A DNA stretch of 64,000 bases. Origin: Serratia sp. FDAARGOS_506 (GTDB taxonomy: Bacteria; Pseudomonadota; Gammaproteobacteria; Enterobacterales; Enterobacteriaceae). Within the stretch, counting starts at the first letter, position 1, and every line of letters begins with the position of its first letter. Both the position numbers and the translations under genes were made by a program. The notes below the pieces were generated by a model that saw only the letters and a program-made list of their open reading frames with translations, was not told the origin of the DNA and did not search any database. The stretch covers positions 1,240,001 to 1,304,000 of the forward strand of contig NZ_CP033831.1 in NCBI RefSeq assembly GCF_003812745.1, written 5' to 3'. Positions 37,931 to 47,475 of the stretch are shown here, in pieces.

Positions 37931-38185
37931 ATGAGAAAACGGATTGCCTTGGTGATTTCTGTTCTGATCTTCGCCTTCTTGCCAAACATCATTCCATCTC
38001 GGCTGCTGCTTACGCCGGATATGGCGTTGAAAATGATTCACAAGTCTAATGAATCGGGGCTCGGCGATCCGAAGGCGCGTTCGACAGCCTACCTGCTGAT
38101 GCTTTATGCCGCAGCAGCAGCGGTAATCGCTTGGCGGTGTCTGCGTTTTATTCCCAAAAATCGGCCTAGCCCGTCACACTGCTGA
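37931..38185 (+). CDS. Small hypothetical membrane protein
   Basis: Eighty-four residues with a basic N-terminus and a first hydrophobic segment (IALVISVLIFAFLPNII), a polar middle (MIHKSNESGLGDPKARST), and a second hydrophobic segment (AYLLMLYAAAAAVIAW). It would form a two-helix inner-membrane hairpin. I recognise no family. The ATG at 37931 has GAGGGG about 11 bases upstream; a TTG at 37922 is the alternative. It ends 3 bp before the converging yhiN stop. Confidence 0.5.
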   Translation: MRKRIALVISVLIFAFLPNIIPSRLLLTPDMALKMIHKSNESGLGDPKARSTAYLLMLYAAAAAVIAWRCLRFIPKNRPSPSHC

Positions 38186-38188
38186 ACG

Positions 38189-39388
38189 TTAACGCCCCTG
38201 CGCCGCCAACGCCTGCGCGCAGGCCCAGGCCGAGCTCCAGGCCCACTGGAAGTTGTAGCCGCCCAACCACCCGGTTACGTCCACCACTTCGCCGATAAAG
38301 TAGAGCCCCGGCGCCTTGTGGGCTTCCATCGTCTTGGAGGAGAGTTCGTTGGTGTCGACGCCGCCGAGCGTCACTTCCGCCGTGCGATAGCCTTCGGTGC
38401 CGTTCGGCTGCACACGCCAGTTCTGCAACAGATCCGTCAGCGCCGCCTGCTGCGGCGCATTCAGCTGCTTCAATGTCGCCTCCGGCAGTTGTCCCAACGT
38501 TTGCAAGCATTCCACCAACCGCTTCGGCAAGTGCAACGCCAGGGTGTTTTTCAGGCTTTGGTTCGGGTGCTGACGGCGTTGGTCATCCAGGAAGGCCGCC
38601 AAATCCAGATCAGGAAGTAAGTTAACGCTCACATACTCACCCGGCTGCCAGTAGCTGGACAGCTGCAGCACCGCCGGGCCGGACAGGCCGCGATGGGTGA
38701 ACAGGATGCTTTCACGGAAGCTGACGCCGTTCTCGGCGGTGATCACCGCCGGCACCGAGACGCCGGACAGCGTCTGTAAATGCTCCAACAGCGGCTTATG
38801 CAGGGTAAAAGGCACCAGCCCGGCCCGCGTCGGTAGCACCTTGAGGCCGAACTGCTCCGCCAGCTTGTAACCGAACGGCGAAGCGCCCAGCCCCGGCATG
38901 GACAATCCACCGCTGGCCACCACAAGTGAGCGAGCACTAACTTCCTCACCATTCAGCGCCAGTTCGTAACCGTGTTCGGTTTTTTCCACGCCCAGCACTT
39001 CGCTGCGCAGGCGCATGGTCACCTGGCCCAGCTCGCACTCTTTGACCAACAGATCCACCACCTGCTGCGCCGAGTCGTCGCAGAACAGCTGCCCCAGCGT
39101 TTTTTCATGGTAGGCGATGCCGTAGCGGTTGATCAGATCGATGAAGTCCCACTGGGTGTAGCGCGCCAGCGCCGACTTGCAGAAATGCGGATTGTTCGAC
39201 AGGTAAGCCGCCGGTTCAGCGTACATGTTGGTAAAGTTGCAGCGTCCGCCGCCGGACATCAGGATCTTGCGGCCCGGTTTTTTGCCGTTGTCGAGCAGCA
39301 ACACGCGGCAACCGAGTTGCCCCGCCTGCGCGGCGCAAAACATGCCGGCGGCGCCCGCCCCAATCACTACGACATCAAACTGTTCCAC
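38189..39388 (-). CDS. yhiN: YhiN-family flavoprotein (NAD(P)/FAD-dependent oxidoreductase, HI0933-like)
   Basis: Predicted FAD protein of 399 residues with the N-terminal Rossmann motif VIGAGAAGMFCAAQAGQLG, the FAD-binding stretch GRKILMSGGGRCNFTN, and the C-terminal GLYFIGEVVDVTGWLGGYNFQWAWSSA. The reaction is unknown. I start at the GTG at 39388 (MEQFDVVVIG) because GAGG lies eight bases upstream and this matches the usual N-terminus; the frame is open to a GTG at 39412. It is divergent from pitA, as in E. coli. Confidence 0.88.
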   Translation of the reverse strand: MEQFDVVVIGAGAAGMFCAAQAGQLGCRVLLLDNGKKPGRKILMSGGGRCNFTNMYAEPAAYLSNNPHFCKSALARYTQWDFIDLINRYGIAYHEKTLGQLFCDDSAQQVVDLLVKECELGQVTMRLRSEVLGVEKTEHGYELALNGEEVSARSLVVASGGLSMPGLGASPFGYKLAEQFGLKVLPTRAGLVPFTLHKPLLEHLQTLSGVSVPAVITAENGVSFRESILFTHRGLSGPAVLQLSSYWQPGEYVSVNLLPDLDLAAFLDDQRRQHPNQSLKNTLALHLPKRLVECLQTLGQLPEATLKQLNAPQQAALTDLLQNWRVQPNGTEGYRTAEVTLGGVDTNELSSKTMEAHKAPGLYFIGEVVDVTGWLGGYNFQWAWSSAWACAQALAAQGR

Positions 39389-39688
39389 CTGAGCCTCACT
39401 TATCAAAACCACAATCGCGACAAAAGAGCGCCATATTACGCCGTTTCGCCGCCGGTCACCGCCAAATTCACGGCGGCAGATTGTAAAGCCCCGGCGCCGC
39501 CAACGCCATAGTAAGAAAATATTACAGAGGTCAGAGGAGAATAACGCGTTGATATTTCATATTTTTGTTATAGACACGCCATCATTTCGTCATGTCCAAA
39601 TCAAAAAAACGTCATATTTTCCTTTTCCCCGGCCCCGGTTGTCACTGATAATGCGCGGCGTTCATGTCCACAAACTGGCGTAACGCTT

Positions 39689-41191
39689 ATGCTGCATTTG
39701 TTCGCTGGCCTGGATTTCCATACCGGCCTGATGTTAATTCTCGCATTGTTGTTCGTGTTGTTTTATGAAGCCATCAACGGTTTTCATGATACGGCCAATG
39801 CGGTCGCTACAGTTATTTATACCCGCGCCATGCGCTCGCAACTTGCGGTCGTGATGGCAGGTTTGTTCAACTTTCTTGGCGTAATGCTCGGCGGTTTGAG
39901 TGTTGCTTACGCCATCGTCCACTTGCTGCCTACCGATCTGTTGTTGAACGTCAGTTCAGCACACGGATTAGCCATGGTCTTCTCCATGCTGTTGGCGGCA
40001 ATCATCTGGAACCTCGGCACCTGGTATTTCGGTCTGCCGGCCTCCAGTTCCCATACGCTGATAGGCGCAATCATCGGTGTCGGTTTAACCAACGCCCTGA
40101 TGACCCACACTTCGGTGGTGGATGCGCTTAACGTCCCGAAAATGATTGGTATTTTCCTTTCTCTGCTGTTCTCGCCGCTGGTCGGCATGATGGTGGCGGG
40201 AGTGATGGTGTTCGCCTTGCGCCGCTATTGGAGTGGCACCAAGAAACGCCAGCGTATCCACATGACCCCTGCGGAACGTGAAAAGGTCGACGGCAAACGC
40301 AAGCCGCCGTTCTGGACCCGTATCGCACTGATCCTGTCGGCGATTGGCGTCAGCTTCTCGCACGGCGCCAACGACGGCCAGAAAGGCATCGGCCTTATCA
40401 TGCTGGTGCTGATCGGCGTTGCGCCGGCCGGCTTCGTGGTCAATATGAATGCAACCGGTTATGACATCACACGTACGCGTGATGCCGTGACCCACCTGCA
40501 ACAATATTACCAGCAGCACGGTGATGCCCTGTCGCATGCGGTGTCATTGACGCCGCTGGTGCCAAGCCCGGATGACGAGGCCGAACCTAACAAGCCGGCC
40601 GAGTTCCACTGCGACAGTTCGCGCGCCATGCCGGCGATCGAGCTGGCTCAGGGCATGCTGACCAACCTGCAAAGCTACGATCAGCTGACGGTTGACCAGC
40701 GCAGCCACCTGCGCCGCCTGCTGATGTGCGTGACCGACACGGCGGATAAAGTCGCCAAGCTGCCGGAAACCTCATCCGCCGACCAGCGCTTCCTGAAGAA
40801 CCTGCGTCAGGATCTGCTGCAGACCGTCGAGTACGCACCGATGTGGATCATCGTCGCCGTCGCGCTGGCGCTGTCGCTCGGCACCATGGTGGGCTGGAAA
40901 CGCGTGGCCACCACCATCGGCGAGAAGATCGGCAAGAAAGGCATGACCTACGCTCAGGGCGTGTCGGCCCAGATGACCGCGGCGCTGTCGATCGGCGTGG
41001 CGAGCTATACCGGCATGCCGGTCTCCACCACCCACGTTCTCTCTTCGGCAGTTGCCGGGACGATGATCGTGGACGGCGGCGGCGTACAGAGCAAAACCGT
41101 GAAGAACATTCTGTTGGCTTGGGTACTGACCCTGCCAATCTCGATTCTGCTTTCCGGTGCGCTGTATTGGGTCGCGTTGAAGCTGATCTAA
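39689..41191 (+). CDS. pitA: Low-affinity inorganic phosphate transporter PitA
   Basis: Inner-membrane metal-phosphate:proton symporter of 500 residues (E. coli 499). The two PHO4 signature repeats are present: [16 protein letters not shown] near 30 and [15 protein letters not shown] near 230, with [12 protein letters not shown] in the last third. A large cytoplasmic loop (about 265-390) separates the halves, as in E. coli. A strong terminator follows. The gene order yhiN-pitA-uspB is that of E. coli K-12. Confidence 0.96.
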   Translation: MLHLFAGLDFHTGLMLILALLFVLFYEAINGFHDTANAVATVIYTRAMRSQLAVVMAGLFNFLGVMLGGLSVAYAIVHLLPTDLLLNVSSAHGLAMVFSMLLAAIIWNLGTWYFGLPASSSHTLIGAIIGVGLTNALMTHTSVVDALNVPKMIGIFLSLLFSPLVGMMVAGVMVFALRRYWSGTKKRQRIHMTPAEREKVDGKRKPPFWTRIALILSAIGVSFSHGANDGQKGIGLIMLVLIGVAPAGFVVNMNATGYDITRTRDAVTHLQQYYQQHGDALSHAVSLTPLVPSPDDEAEPNKPAEFHCDSSRAMPAIELAQGMLTNLQSYDQLTVDQRSHLRRLLMCVTDTADKVAKLPETSSADQRFLKNLRQDLLQTVEYAPMWIIVAVALALSLGTMVGWKRVATTIGEKIGKKGMTYAQGVSAQMTAALSIGVASYTGMPVSTTHVLSSAVAGTMIVDGGGVQSKTVKNILLAWVLTLPISILLSGALYWVALKLI

Positions 41192-41210
41192 GCGATAAGC
41201 ATCATGAGAA

Positions 41211-41237
41211 AGGCGGCCGCAGGGCCGCCTTTTTTTT
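41211..41237. terminator. Rho-independent terminator after pitA
   Basis: AGGCGGCC-GCAG-GGCCGCCT is followed by a run of T from 41231. It lies 20 bp past the pitA stop and before the converging uspB gene. Confidence 0.92.
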
Positions 41238-41264
41238 GCCTGCATCAAGGGAAACAGGAAGGCA

Positions 41265-41600
41265 TTAATACCAGATCATCAGCGCTATCAGGCTGATGAC
41301 CACCAGGCCGCACAGGGCCGAGGTCAGCATAAACTGCCCGCGCACCCGCTCGCAGCGGCGAATAAACTCCGGATCGTGGTGTTCGACATAGCGCTGCGCA
41401 AAGATATAGCGCACCAGCCTCAGCTGCTTGCTGGGTTGCCCGTGGGCGGTGAAGAAACCGCCGCCGTCGACGTATTGGTACAGCAGCGGGTCGCAGCCGC
41501 GCAATACCACCAGCAGCGCGCGCAAAGAAGAGTAATAACGCACCATGTTTACCACACACACCACACATAAGGCCCAAAACAGCGCGACGGTACTGATCAT
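41265..41600 (-). CDS. uspB: Universal stress protein B
   Basis: Small inner-membrane protein of 111 residues with an N-terminal helix ([19 protein letters not shown]), a soluble middle ([30 protein letters not shown]) and a C-terminal helix ([17 protein letters not shown]), the exact plan of E. coli UspB, which is RpoS-dependent and linked to ethanol tolerance. In E. coli it is divergent from uspA; here 2.5 kb with an SDR and a LysR gene separate them. Confidence 0.95.
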   Translation of the reverse strand: MISTVALFWALCVVCVVNMVRYYSSLRALLVVLRGCDPLLYQYVDGGGFFTAHGQPSKQLRLVRYIFAQRYVEHHDPEFIRRCERVRGQFMLTSALCGLVVISLIALMIWY

Positions 41601-42023
41601 GATTGCCCCCTCAAGGCGTTGTTATCCGCGGCCATCCGCCGGGTCCAACCGCCCTACCTCATTACCCGATACTCTGCTGGAGCTTACCGCTCTCATCCCC
41701 TTTTTTGCCTGCACGGGCCATGCCCATAACCCACCGCCTCCGGAGACGTTACCGCACCGCGCAGAGAGATTTGCACAGCGTGGTTCCACTCAGAGGGGAA
41801 ATGGTGAGGCCCATATCCATCATTGTAGGTTAATGAAACGCAAACTGGCCTGAGCAGTGGATAAAATTTACCGAAACGTCCTCCGCCGGGGCGTGCTAAC
41901 GGCTCACCGCCGGCCGGTGATTGGTCGGTTTTTCTGGATAGTCTATCCCGCTCCGCGCCGCTGATCTTTCCCCCCACGCTGGCTAGACTCAGGTTTCCGT
42001 TATGTTCATCCAAGGAAACTGTT
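41601..42023. other. Intergenic region uspB / SDR gene
   Basis: Four hundred and twenty-three bases between divergent genes. I see no conserved ORF, RNA or strong terminator. It should hold the uspB promoter on the left and the SDR promoter on the right. Confidence 0.5.
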
Positions 42024-42797
42024 ATGGCAAACCATTCAATCAAAGGAAAAACCGTCCTCATCGCCGGCGGCGCCAAAAACCTCGGCGGGCTGATCGCGCG
42101 CGATTTGGCTGAACAAGGCGCAAAAGCGGTGGTAATCCACTACAACAGCGCCGCTTCCAAAGCCGAGGCGGAGAAAACCGTCGCCGCCATTCAGGCCGCC
42201 GGGGCGAAAGGCGTCGCACTGCAGGCCGATCTGACCACCGCAGATGCAGTCGAGAAGCTGTTCGCCGATGCGGTCGCCGCCGTCGGCAAGCCGGATATCG
42301 CCATCAATACCGTCGGCAAAGTGCTGAAAAAGCCGATGGTCGACATCAGCGAAGCCGAATACGACGAGATGACGGCGGTCAACGCCAAAACCGCGTTCTT
42401 CTTCCTGAAAGAGGCGGGCAAACACCTCAACGACAACGGTAAAATCTGCACGCTGGTCACCTCGCTGCTCGGCGCCTTCACGCCGTTTTACGCCGCTTAC
42501 GCCGGCACCAAAGCGCCGGTGGAACACTTCACCCGCGCCGCCGCCAAGGAGTTCGGCGAACGCGGCATCTCCGTGACGGCGGTCGGCCCCGGCCCGATGG
42601 ACACCCCGTTCTTTTACCCGGCAGAGGGTGCGGACGCCGTGGCCTACCACAAGACGGCGGCAGCGCTGTCGCCGTTCAGCAAAACCGGCTTGACCGATAT
42701 CGAAGACGTGGTGCCGTTCATTCGCCATCTGGTCAGCGATGGCTGGTGGGTAACCGGCCAAACCATCCTAATCAATGGCGGCTACACCACCAAATAA
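42024..42797 (+). CDS. Short-chain dehydrogenase/reductase
   Basis: Classical SDR of 257 residues. The cofactor motif is GGAKNLGG (15-22) with a nearby NSAASKAEAEK that would favour NADP, followed by QADLTT, the NTVGK variant of NNAG, catalytic Ser in TLVTSLLGAF, and Tyr-x-x-x-Lys in YAGTK. All catalytic residues are present. The substrate is unknown. It is followed by a LysR-type regulator in the same direction, 102 bp on. The pair interrupts the uspB-uspA neighbourhood. Confidence 0.9.
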   Translation: MANHSIKGKTVLIAGGAKNLGGLIARDLAEQGAKAVVIHYNSAASKAEAEKTVAAIQAAGAKGVALQADLTTADAVEKLFADAVAAVGKPDIAINTVGKVLKKPMVDISEAEYDEMTAVNAKTAFFFLKEAGKHLNDNGKICTLVTSLLGAFTPFYAAYAGTKAPVEHFTRAAAKEFGERGISVTAVGPGPMDTPFFYPAEGADAVAYHKTAAALSPFSKTGLTDIEDVVPFIRHLVSDGWWVTGQTILINGGYTTK

Positions 42798-42899
42798 GCT
42801 CGAGGGGGGCGGAATGCCCCCGCACCTGCTCGCGCGCAACCGCGCCATGCGGCTACACTCTTTGTCAGAAACGGCGCCAAGGAACAGCAGGTCAACGAG

Positions 42900-43808
42900 A
42901 TGGACAGATTCAATCAATACCGCATATTCGTGCAGGTGGCGGAGATGGGCAGCTTTATCCGGGCAGCCCATGCGCTGGAAGTGCCGCGCGCCTCGGTGTC
43001 CGCCGCCGTGCAACAACTGGAAACGCAGCTGGGCGTGCGCCTGCTGCACCGCACCACGCGGCAAGTGCGGCTGACTGCCGACGGCGAACAGCTGCTCGAA
43101 CGGCTGCGCCCGCTGCTGGCCGAAGTGGAAGACATCGATCAGTCGTTTCAGGCCAGCCAACGCCAGGCCTCCGGTCGACTCAGCGTCGACGTGCCGAGCC
43201 GCATCGCCCGCCGGCTTATCGCCCCGGCGCTGCCCGGCCTGCTGCTGCGCCACCCCCATCTGCAGCTGGTGCTCGGCTCCGCCGATCGCGCCATCGATCT
43301 GGTGCAGGAAGGGGTCGACTGCGCGGTGCGCGTCGGCGATCTGCACGACAGCAGCCTGGTGATGCGCCCACTCGGCCATATCGCGCTGATCAACTGCGCC
43401 AGCCCCGCCTACCTCGGCGAATTCGGCCACCCGCTCCAGCCCGGCAATCTCGTCGAAGGACACTGGAGCATCGGCTACGCCTCGCCTAAAACCGGCCGGG
43501 AATCCCCCTGGGAATACCTGACCGACGACGGCCATACGCAACGGCTCGAATTGCCCAGCCGGGTGGTGGTCAACAACGCCGAAAGCTATATCGCCTGCTG
43601 CCGCGCCGGATTGGGGCTGATGCAAATCCCGCGCTACGACGTGCAACACCTGCTCGACGCCGGTGAACTGGTGGAAGTCCTGCCCGGTTACCGCGCCGCC
43701 TCCATGCCAATCTCCCTGATCTATCCCCATCGCCGCCAGCGATCGCGCCGCCTGGCGGTGTTTCATGAGTGGTTTGAAAGCCTGCTGCAACCGCATCTCG
43801 AGCGCTGA
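42900..43808 (+). CDS. LysR-family transcriptional regulator
   Basis: Regulator of 302 residues with the N-terminal LysR HTH (MDRFNQYRIFVQVAEMGSF, then RAAHALEVPRASVSAAVQQLETQLGVRLLHRTTRQVRLT) and a C-terminal periplasmic-binding-like effector domain from about 90. This type commonly controls an adjacent oxidoreductase, here the SDR upstream. The start ATG at 42900 follows a GA-rich stretch. The effector is unknown. Confidence 0.92.
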   Translation: MDRFNQYRIFVQVAEMGSFIRAAHALEVPRASVSAAVQQLETQLGVRLLHRTTRQVRLTADGEQLLERLRPLLAEVEDIDQSFQASQRQASGRLSVDVPSRIARRLIAPALPGLLLRHPHLQLVLGSADRAIDLVQEGVDCAVRVGDLHDSSLVMRPLGHIALINCASPAYLGEFGHPLQPGNLVEGHWSIGYASPKTGRESPWEYLTDDGHTQRLELPSRVVVNNAESYIACCRAGLGLMQIPRYDVQHLLDAGELVEVLPGYRAASMPISLIYPHRRQRSRRLAVFHEWFESLLQPHLER

Positions 43809-44075
43809 TTGCGCATTTAGCGCTATACTTTGTTTAATAACGCTTATAATTCAAGCGGTCAGACCGTCAACATCCGCATAATCAATAGGCTTTTACGCCG
43901 CGCGGGTGTACAACGAAAGGTATCGGGCAGAGAGATTTTCGATGCGGCGCAGTGTGATCGCCCCAACATATCATTGCGTTATCCGAATGATACTATGGAA
44001 CCAAAAGCGCCAGGCGGGTAAACGGAACGCCTGCTAACCCTTTTTAATCGGCATGTTTATGGAAGGAGTATTCTT

Positions 44076-44513
44076 ATGGCTTACAAACACATCCTGATCG
44101 CGGTGGACCTATCCCCGGAAAGCAAGATTCTGGTAGAAAAAGCCGTCTCAATGGCGCGGCCGTACAACGCTAAAGTTTCTCTGATCCACGTCGATGTCAA
44201 CTATTCCGACCTTTATACCGGCCTGATCGACGTCAATCTCGGCGACATGCAAAAACGCATCTCCGAGGAAACCCATCAGGCACTGACCGAGCTGTCGCAG
44301 AACGCCGGCTACCCGATCACCGAGACCCTGAGCGGCAGCGGCGATCTGGCGCAGGTATTGGTGGATGCCATCAAGAAATACGACATGGACCTGGTGCTGT
44401 GCGGCCACCACCAGGACTTCTGGAGCAAGCTGATGTCTTCCGCTCGCCAGCTGATCAATACCGTGCACATCGATATGCTGATCGTGCCGCTGCGCGATGA
44501 AGAAGACGAATAA
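44076..44513 (+). CDS. uspA: Universal stress protein A
   Basis: Cytoplasmic stress protein of 145 residues, nearly the E. coli length, with [22 protein letters not shown] at the start and the conserved [12 protein letters not shown] and ending in [11 protein letters not shown]. It lacks the ATP-binding G-2x-G-9x-GS motif, as does E. coli UspA. The upstream 267 bp hold no gene I can support. A strong terminator follows. AAGGAG precedes the ATG. Confidence 0.96.
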   Translation: MAYKHILIAVDLSPESKILVEKAVSMARPYNAKVSLIHVDVNYSDLYTGLIDVNLGDMQKRISEETHQALTELSQNAGYPITETLSGSGDLAQVLVDAIKKYDMDLVLCGHHQDFWSKLMSSARQLINTVHIDMLIVPLRDEEDE

Positions 44514-44540
44514 AGTAAGCGCTCGCTAACTTAACTGCCC

Positions 44541-44566
44541 AACGCCCGCGCCATGCGGGCGTTTTT
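44541..44566 (+). terminator. Rho-independent terminator after uspA
   Basis: AACGCCCGC-GCCAT-GCGGGCGTT is followed by TTT, 27 bp past the uspA stop. Confidence 0.9.
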
Positions 44567-44712
44567 CATGCCGCCGCGCCGATTAATCGCTTGATAATCA
44601 ACCGCCCTCCGATGATATAGTCGCTAAAGACACAACATCCTCCCCCGGGCATCGCCTATACCCATATCTATAAGAAATAGCGGGGGAAATTTAATGCGAA
44701 AAGGAGTTATCC

Positions 44713-46056
44713 ATGGAATATGCCGTATCGGTAGAGTCTTTCCTGTCCTCGTTACAACGCCATAACCCCCACCAGCCGGAATATTTGCAGGCGGTGCGCG
44801 AAGTATTCACCTCGCTGTGGCCGTTTATCGAACGCAACCCGCGCTATCGCGAACAGGCGCTGCTGGAGCGCCTGGTGGAGCCCGAGCGCGTCATTCAGTT
44901 CCGCGTCAGCTGGGTGGACGATCGCGGCCAGGTGCAGGTCAACCGCGCCTTCCGCGTGCAGTTCAACTCGGCCATCGGCCCCTATAAGGGCGGCATGCGC
45001 TTCCACCCGTCGGTAAACCTGTCGATCCTGAAATTCCTCGGTTTTGAGCAGACCTTCAAGAACGCGTTGACCACCCTGCCGATGGGCGGCGGCAAAGGCG
45101 GCTCCGATTTCGATCCAAAGGGCAAAAGCCAGGGCGAGATCATGCGCTTCTGCCAGGCGCTGATGACCGAGCTGTATCGCCATCTGGGCCCGGACACCGA
45201 CGTGCCGGCCGGCGATATCGGCGTCGGCGGCCGCGAAGTCGGCTTTATGGCCGGCATGATGAAGAAACTGTCCAACAATACCGCCTGTGTATTTACCGGC
45301 AAGGGCCTCTCCTTCGGCGGCAGCCTGATCCGCCCCGAGGCGACCGGCTATGGCCTGGTGTACTTTACCGACGCCATGCTGCAGCGCCACGGTCTGGGCT
45401 TTGAGGGCATGCGGGTGGCGGTGTCCGGCTCCGGCAACGTAGCGCAGTACACCATCGAGAAAGCGCTGGAACTGGACGCGCGCGTGATCACCGTGTCGGA
45501 TTCCGGTGGCACTCTGGTAGACGAAGACGGCTTCACCACCGAGAAGCTGGCACACCTGGCGGAGATCAAAAACCAACGCTACGGCCGGGTGGCAGACTAC
45601 GCCCGCGAACGCGGCCTGACGTATCTGGCGGGCCAGCAGCCGTGGAACGTGCCGGTGGATATCGCCCTGCCGTGCGCCACCCAGAACGAACTGGATCTCG
45701 AGGCGGCGCAGACGCTGATCCGCAACGGAGTGAAGGCGGTAGCGGAAGGCGCCAACATGCCGACCACCATCCAGGCCACCGACGCCTTCCTCGACGCCGG
45801 CGTGCTGTTCGCGCCGGGCAAGGCGGCCAACGCCGGCGGCGTCGCCACTTCGGGCCTGGAGATGGCGCAAAACGCCGCGCGCATCGGCTGGCGGGCAGAG
45901 AAAGTGGATGTACGTTTACAACATATCATGGCGGATATTCACCACGCCTGCGTGGAATACGGCGGCGAAGGCAAGCAAACTCACTACGTACACGGCGCGA
46001 ACATCGCCGGTTTCGTCAAGGTCGCGGATGCCATGCTGGCGCAGGGCGTGCTGTAA
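44713..46056 (+). CDS. gdhA: NADP-specific glutamate dehydrogenase
   Basis: Hexameric cytoplasmic enzyme that aminates 2-oxoglutarate with NADPH and ammonia. The length of 447 residues equals E. coli GdhA. The catalytic lysine region LPMGGGKGGSDFDPKGKS is near 120-137, glutamate-binding GPYKGGMRFHPSV near 90, and the dinucleotide fold VAVSGSGNVAQYTIEKA near 235. The start ATG at 44713 follows AAGGAG. It sits between uspA and the sugar operon; in E. coli gdhA is elsewhere, so its position here is a lineage-specific rearrangement. Confidence 0.97.
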   Translation: MEYAVSVESFLSSLQRHNPHQPEYLQAVREVFTSLWPFIERNPRYREQALLERLVEPERVIQFRVSWVDDRGQVQVNRAFRVQFNSAIGPYKGGMRFHPSVNLSILKFLGFEQTFKNALTTLPMGGGKGGSDFDPKGKSQGEIMRFCQALMTELYRHLGPDTDVPAGDIGVGGREVGFMAGMMKKLSNNTACVFTGKGLSFGGSLIRPEATGYGLVYFTDAMLQRHGLGFEGMRVAVSGSGNVAQYTIEKALELDARVITVSDSGGTLVDEDGFTTEKLAHLAEIKNQRYGRVADYARERGLTYLAGQQPWNVPVDIALPCATQNELDLEAAQTLIRNGVKAVAEGANMPTTIQATDAFLDAGVLFAPGKAANAGGVATSGLEMAQNAARIGWRAEKVDVRLQHIMADIHHACVEYGGEGKQTHYVHGANIAGFVKVADAMLAQGVL

Positions 46057-46100
46057 TCCGCCTTAAAGGTGATCTTGTTCACACATCGATTAAATGCTTC

Positions 46101-46129
46101 AATGCCGGCCTCTGCGCCGGCATTTTTTT
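46101..46129 (+). terminator. Rho-independent terminator after gdhA
   Basis: AATGCCGGC-CTCTGC-GCCGGCATT continues into a T run. It closes the gdhA transcript 44 bp after its stop. Confidence 0.92.
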
Positions 46130-46384
46130 ATGCTTTCACGCCATCAAAATGATGCCACAATGTTAATAAATTGTTAATTTATAGTTATTTACTGCGAATT
46201 AATCGGTAGTAAATTTACCACCACTAAATAATTAAACATTTATTTAACATTAAATTCGTCATTATTTTACTTAAATGTGCGCAGATCACATTTCATTAAC
46301 TTCAGCTACGCCCCCTCTTCCATTCCTTTGTAATCTGCAGCGGTGGAAAAACCGCCACCCCTACAGATAAAAAAGGTACAGCTA
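46130..46384 (+). promoter_or_regulatory. AT-rich promoter region of the sugar operon with a CRP-like inverted repeat
   Basis: At 46273-46293 the arms AAATGTG and CACATTT are separated by seven bases (CGCAGAT). The CRP consensus has the same arms separated by eight, so this is one base short of a canonical site. The location, about 95 bp before the binding-protein gene of a sugar operon, suits catabolite control. The rest of the region is AT-rich without other clear signals. Confidence 0.45.
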
Positions 46385-47371
46385 ATGAAATTTAACCTCG
46401 CATTATTAAATGCATGTGTGGTTTCTGCGTGCATGTTATCGACAACACCTGTGTTCGCCGCTGAGAAATATGAGATTGCCGTAGTCGCCAAAGTGACCGG
46501 CATTCCGTGGTTCAACCGCATGGAAGTGGGCGTCAACGAAGCGGCGAAAAAACTTGACGTCAACGCTTACCAGACCGGCCCTTCTACGCCGGATCCGGCC
46601 GCGCAGGTCAAGGTGATTGAGGATCTGATCGCCAAGAACGTCAACGCCATCATCGTGGTGCCGAACGACGCCAAAGTGCTGGAGCCGGTGCTGAAAAAAG
46701 CACGCGACAAAGGCATCGTGGTGCTGACCCATGAATCCCCGGACCAGCAGATCGGCCAGTGGGACATCGAGACCATTGACAGCGAGAAATACGCGCAGGC
46801 CAACGTCGATGAGCTGGCGAAAGACATGGGCGGTAAAGGCGGCTACGCGATCTACGTCGGCTCGCTGACCGTGCCGCTGCACAACGCCTGGGCCGACTCC
46901 GCCATCAAATACCAGAAAGAAAAATACCCGGACATGTTTGAAGTCACCTCGCGCTTGCCGGTGGCGGAAAGCATCGACAAATCCTATGCCACCACGCTGG
47001 ATCTGATGAAAACCTATCCGCAGATGAAGGGCATCATCGGCTTCGGCTCGCTCGGCCCGATCGGCGCCGGCCAGGCGGTGGCCAAGAAACGCGCCAAGGA
47101 CAAGATCGCGGTGGTGGGCATCGCCATGCCGGCGCAGGCCGCCCCTTACCTGATGCGCGGCGACATTAAAAAAGCGCTGCTGTGGGATCCGAAAGACGCC
47201 GGTTATGCGCTGGTGACGGTGGCCGATCAGCTGCTGCAAGGCAAAGAAGTGAACAAAGACCTGGCGATCGAGGGCCTCGGCAAGGCTGACGTCGACATGG
47301 ACCACAAAGTGATTCGGTTTAATAAGATTTTGGAAGTCACCAAAGACAACGCCCAATCGCTTGGATTCTGA
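46385..47371 (+). CDS. Sugar ABC transporter periplasmic binding protein
   Basis: Periplasmic binding protein of the RbsB/RhaS/LsrB-like group (Peripla_BP_4), 328 residues. The signal peptide ends at VFA (about 25). The mature protein starts AEKYEIAVVAKVTGIPWFNRMEVGVNEAAKKL, with VIEDLIAKNVNAIIVVPND and GIVVLTHESPDQ typical of pentose/AI-2 binders. I chose the ATG at 46385 because AAGGTA lies upstream and the signal peptide begins there. It heads an operon with an ATPase, two permeases, a kinase and a SIS protein. The ligand is unknown; a pentose or pentulose is inferred. Confidence 0.88.
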   Translation: MKFNLALLNACVVSACMLSTTPVFAAEKYEIAVVAKVTGIPWFNRMEVGVNEAAKKLDVNAYQTGPSTPDPAAQVKVIEDLIAKNVNAIIVVPNDAKVLEPVLKKARDKGIVVLTHESPDQQIGQWDIETIDSEKYAQANVDELAKDMGGKGGYAIYVGSLTVPLHNAWADSAIKYQKEKYPDMFEVTSRLPVAESIDKSYATTLDLMKTYPQMKGIIGFGSLGPIGAGQAVAKKRAKDKIAVVGIAMPAQAAPYLMRGDIKKALLWDPKDAGYALVTVADQLLQGKEVNKDLAIEGLGKADVDMDHKVIRFNKILEVTKDNAQSLGF

Positions 47372-47418
47372 TTTTTCGCGTAATTTCGCTACACCGGGAA
47401 AGTAGTTAAACCCTCGTA

Positions 47419-47439
47419 GGGGCGCAGCTTGCTGCGCCC
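47419..47439. repeat. Palindromic stem between binding-protein and ATPase genes
   Basis: GGGCGCAGC-TT-GCTGCGCCC forms a perfect 9-bp stem in the 104 bp gap. Placed just after a binding-protein gene, it may protect the 5' message from 3' exonucleases and raise its level over the transporter genes. Similar short palindromes are common intergenic repeats in enterobacteria. Confidence 0.55.
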
Positions 47440-47475
47440 AGGGCTTCGGCCGCTACGTAAGCACAGGTTAACGTT

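Noticed and set aside
42024-43808. SDR-LysR insert between uspB and uspA as a mobile island
   Set aside because: No integrase, tRNA, terminal repeats or composition change is visible; it looks like an ordinary lineage-specific gene pair.
43830-44021. A 63-codon plus-strand frame upstream of uspA
   Set aside because: No convincing ribosome binding site or family features; it lies in the uspA promoter region.
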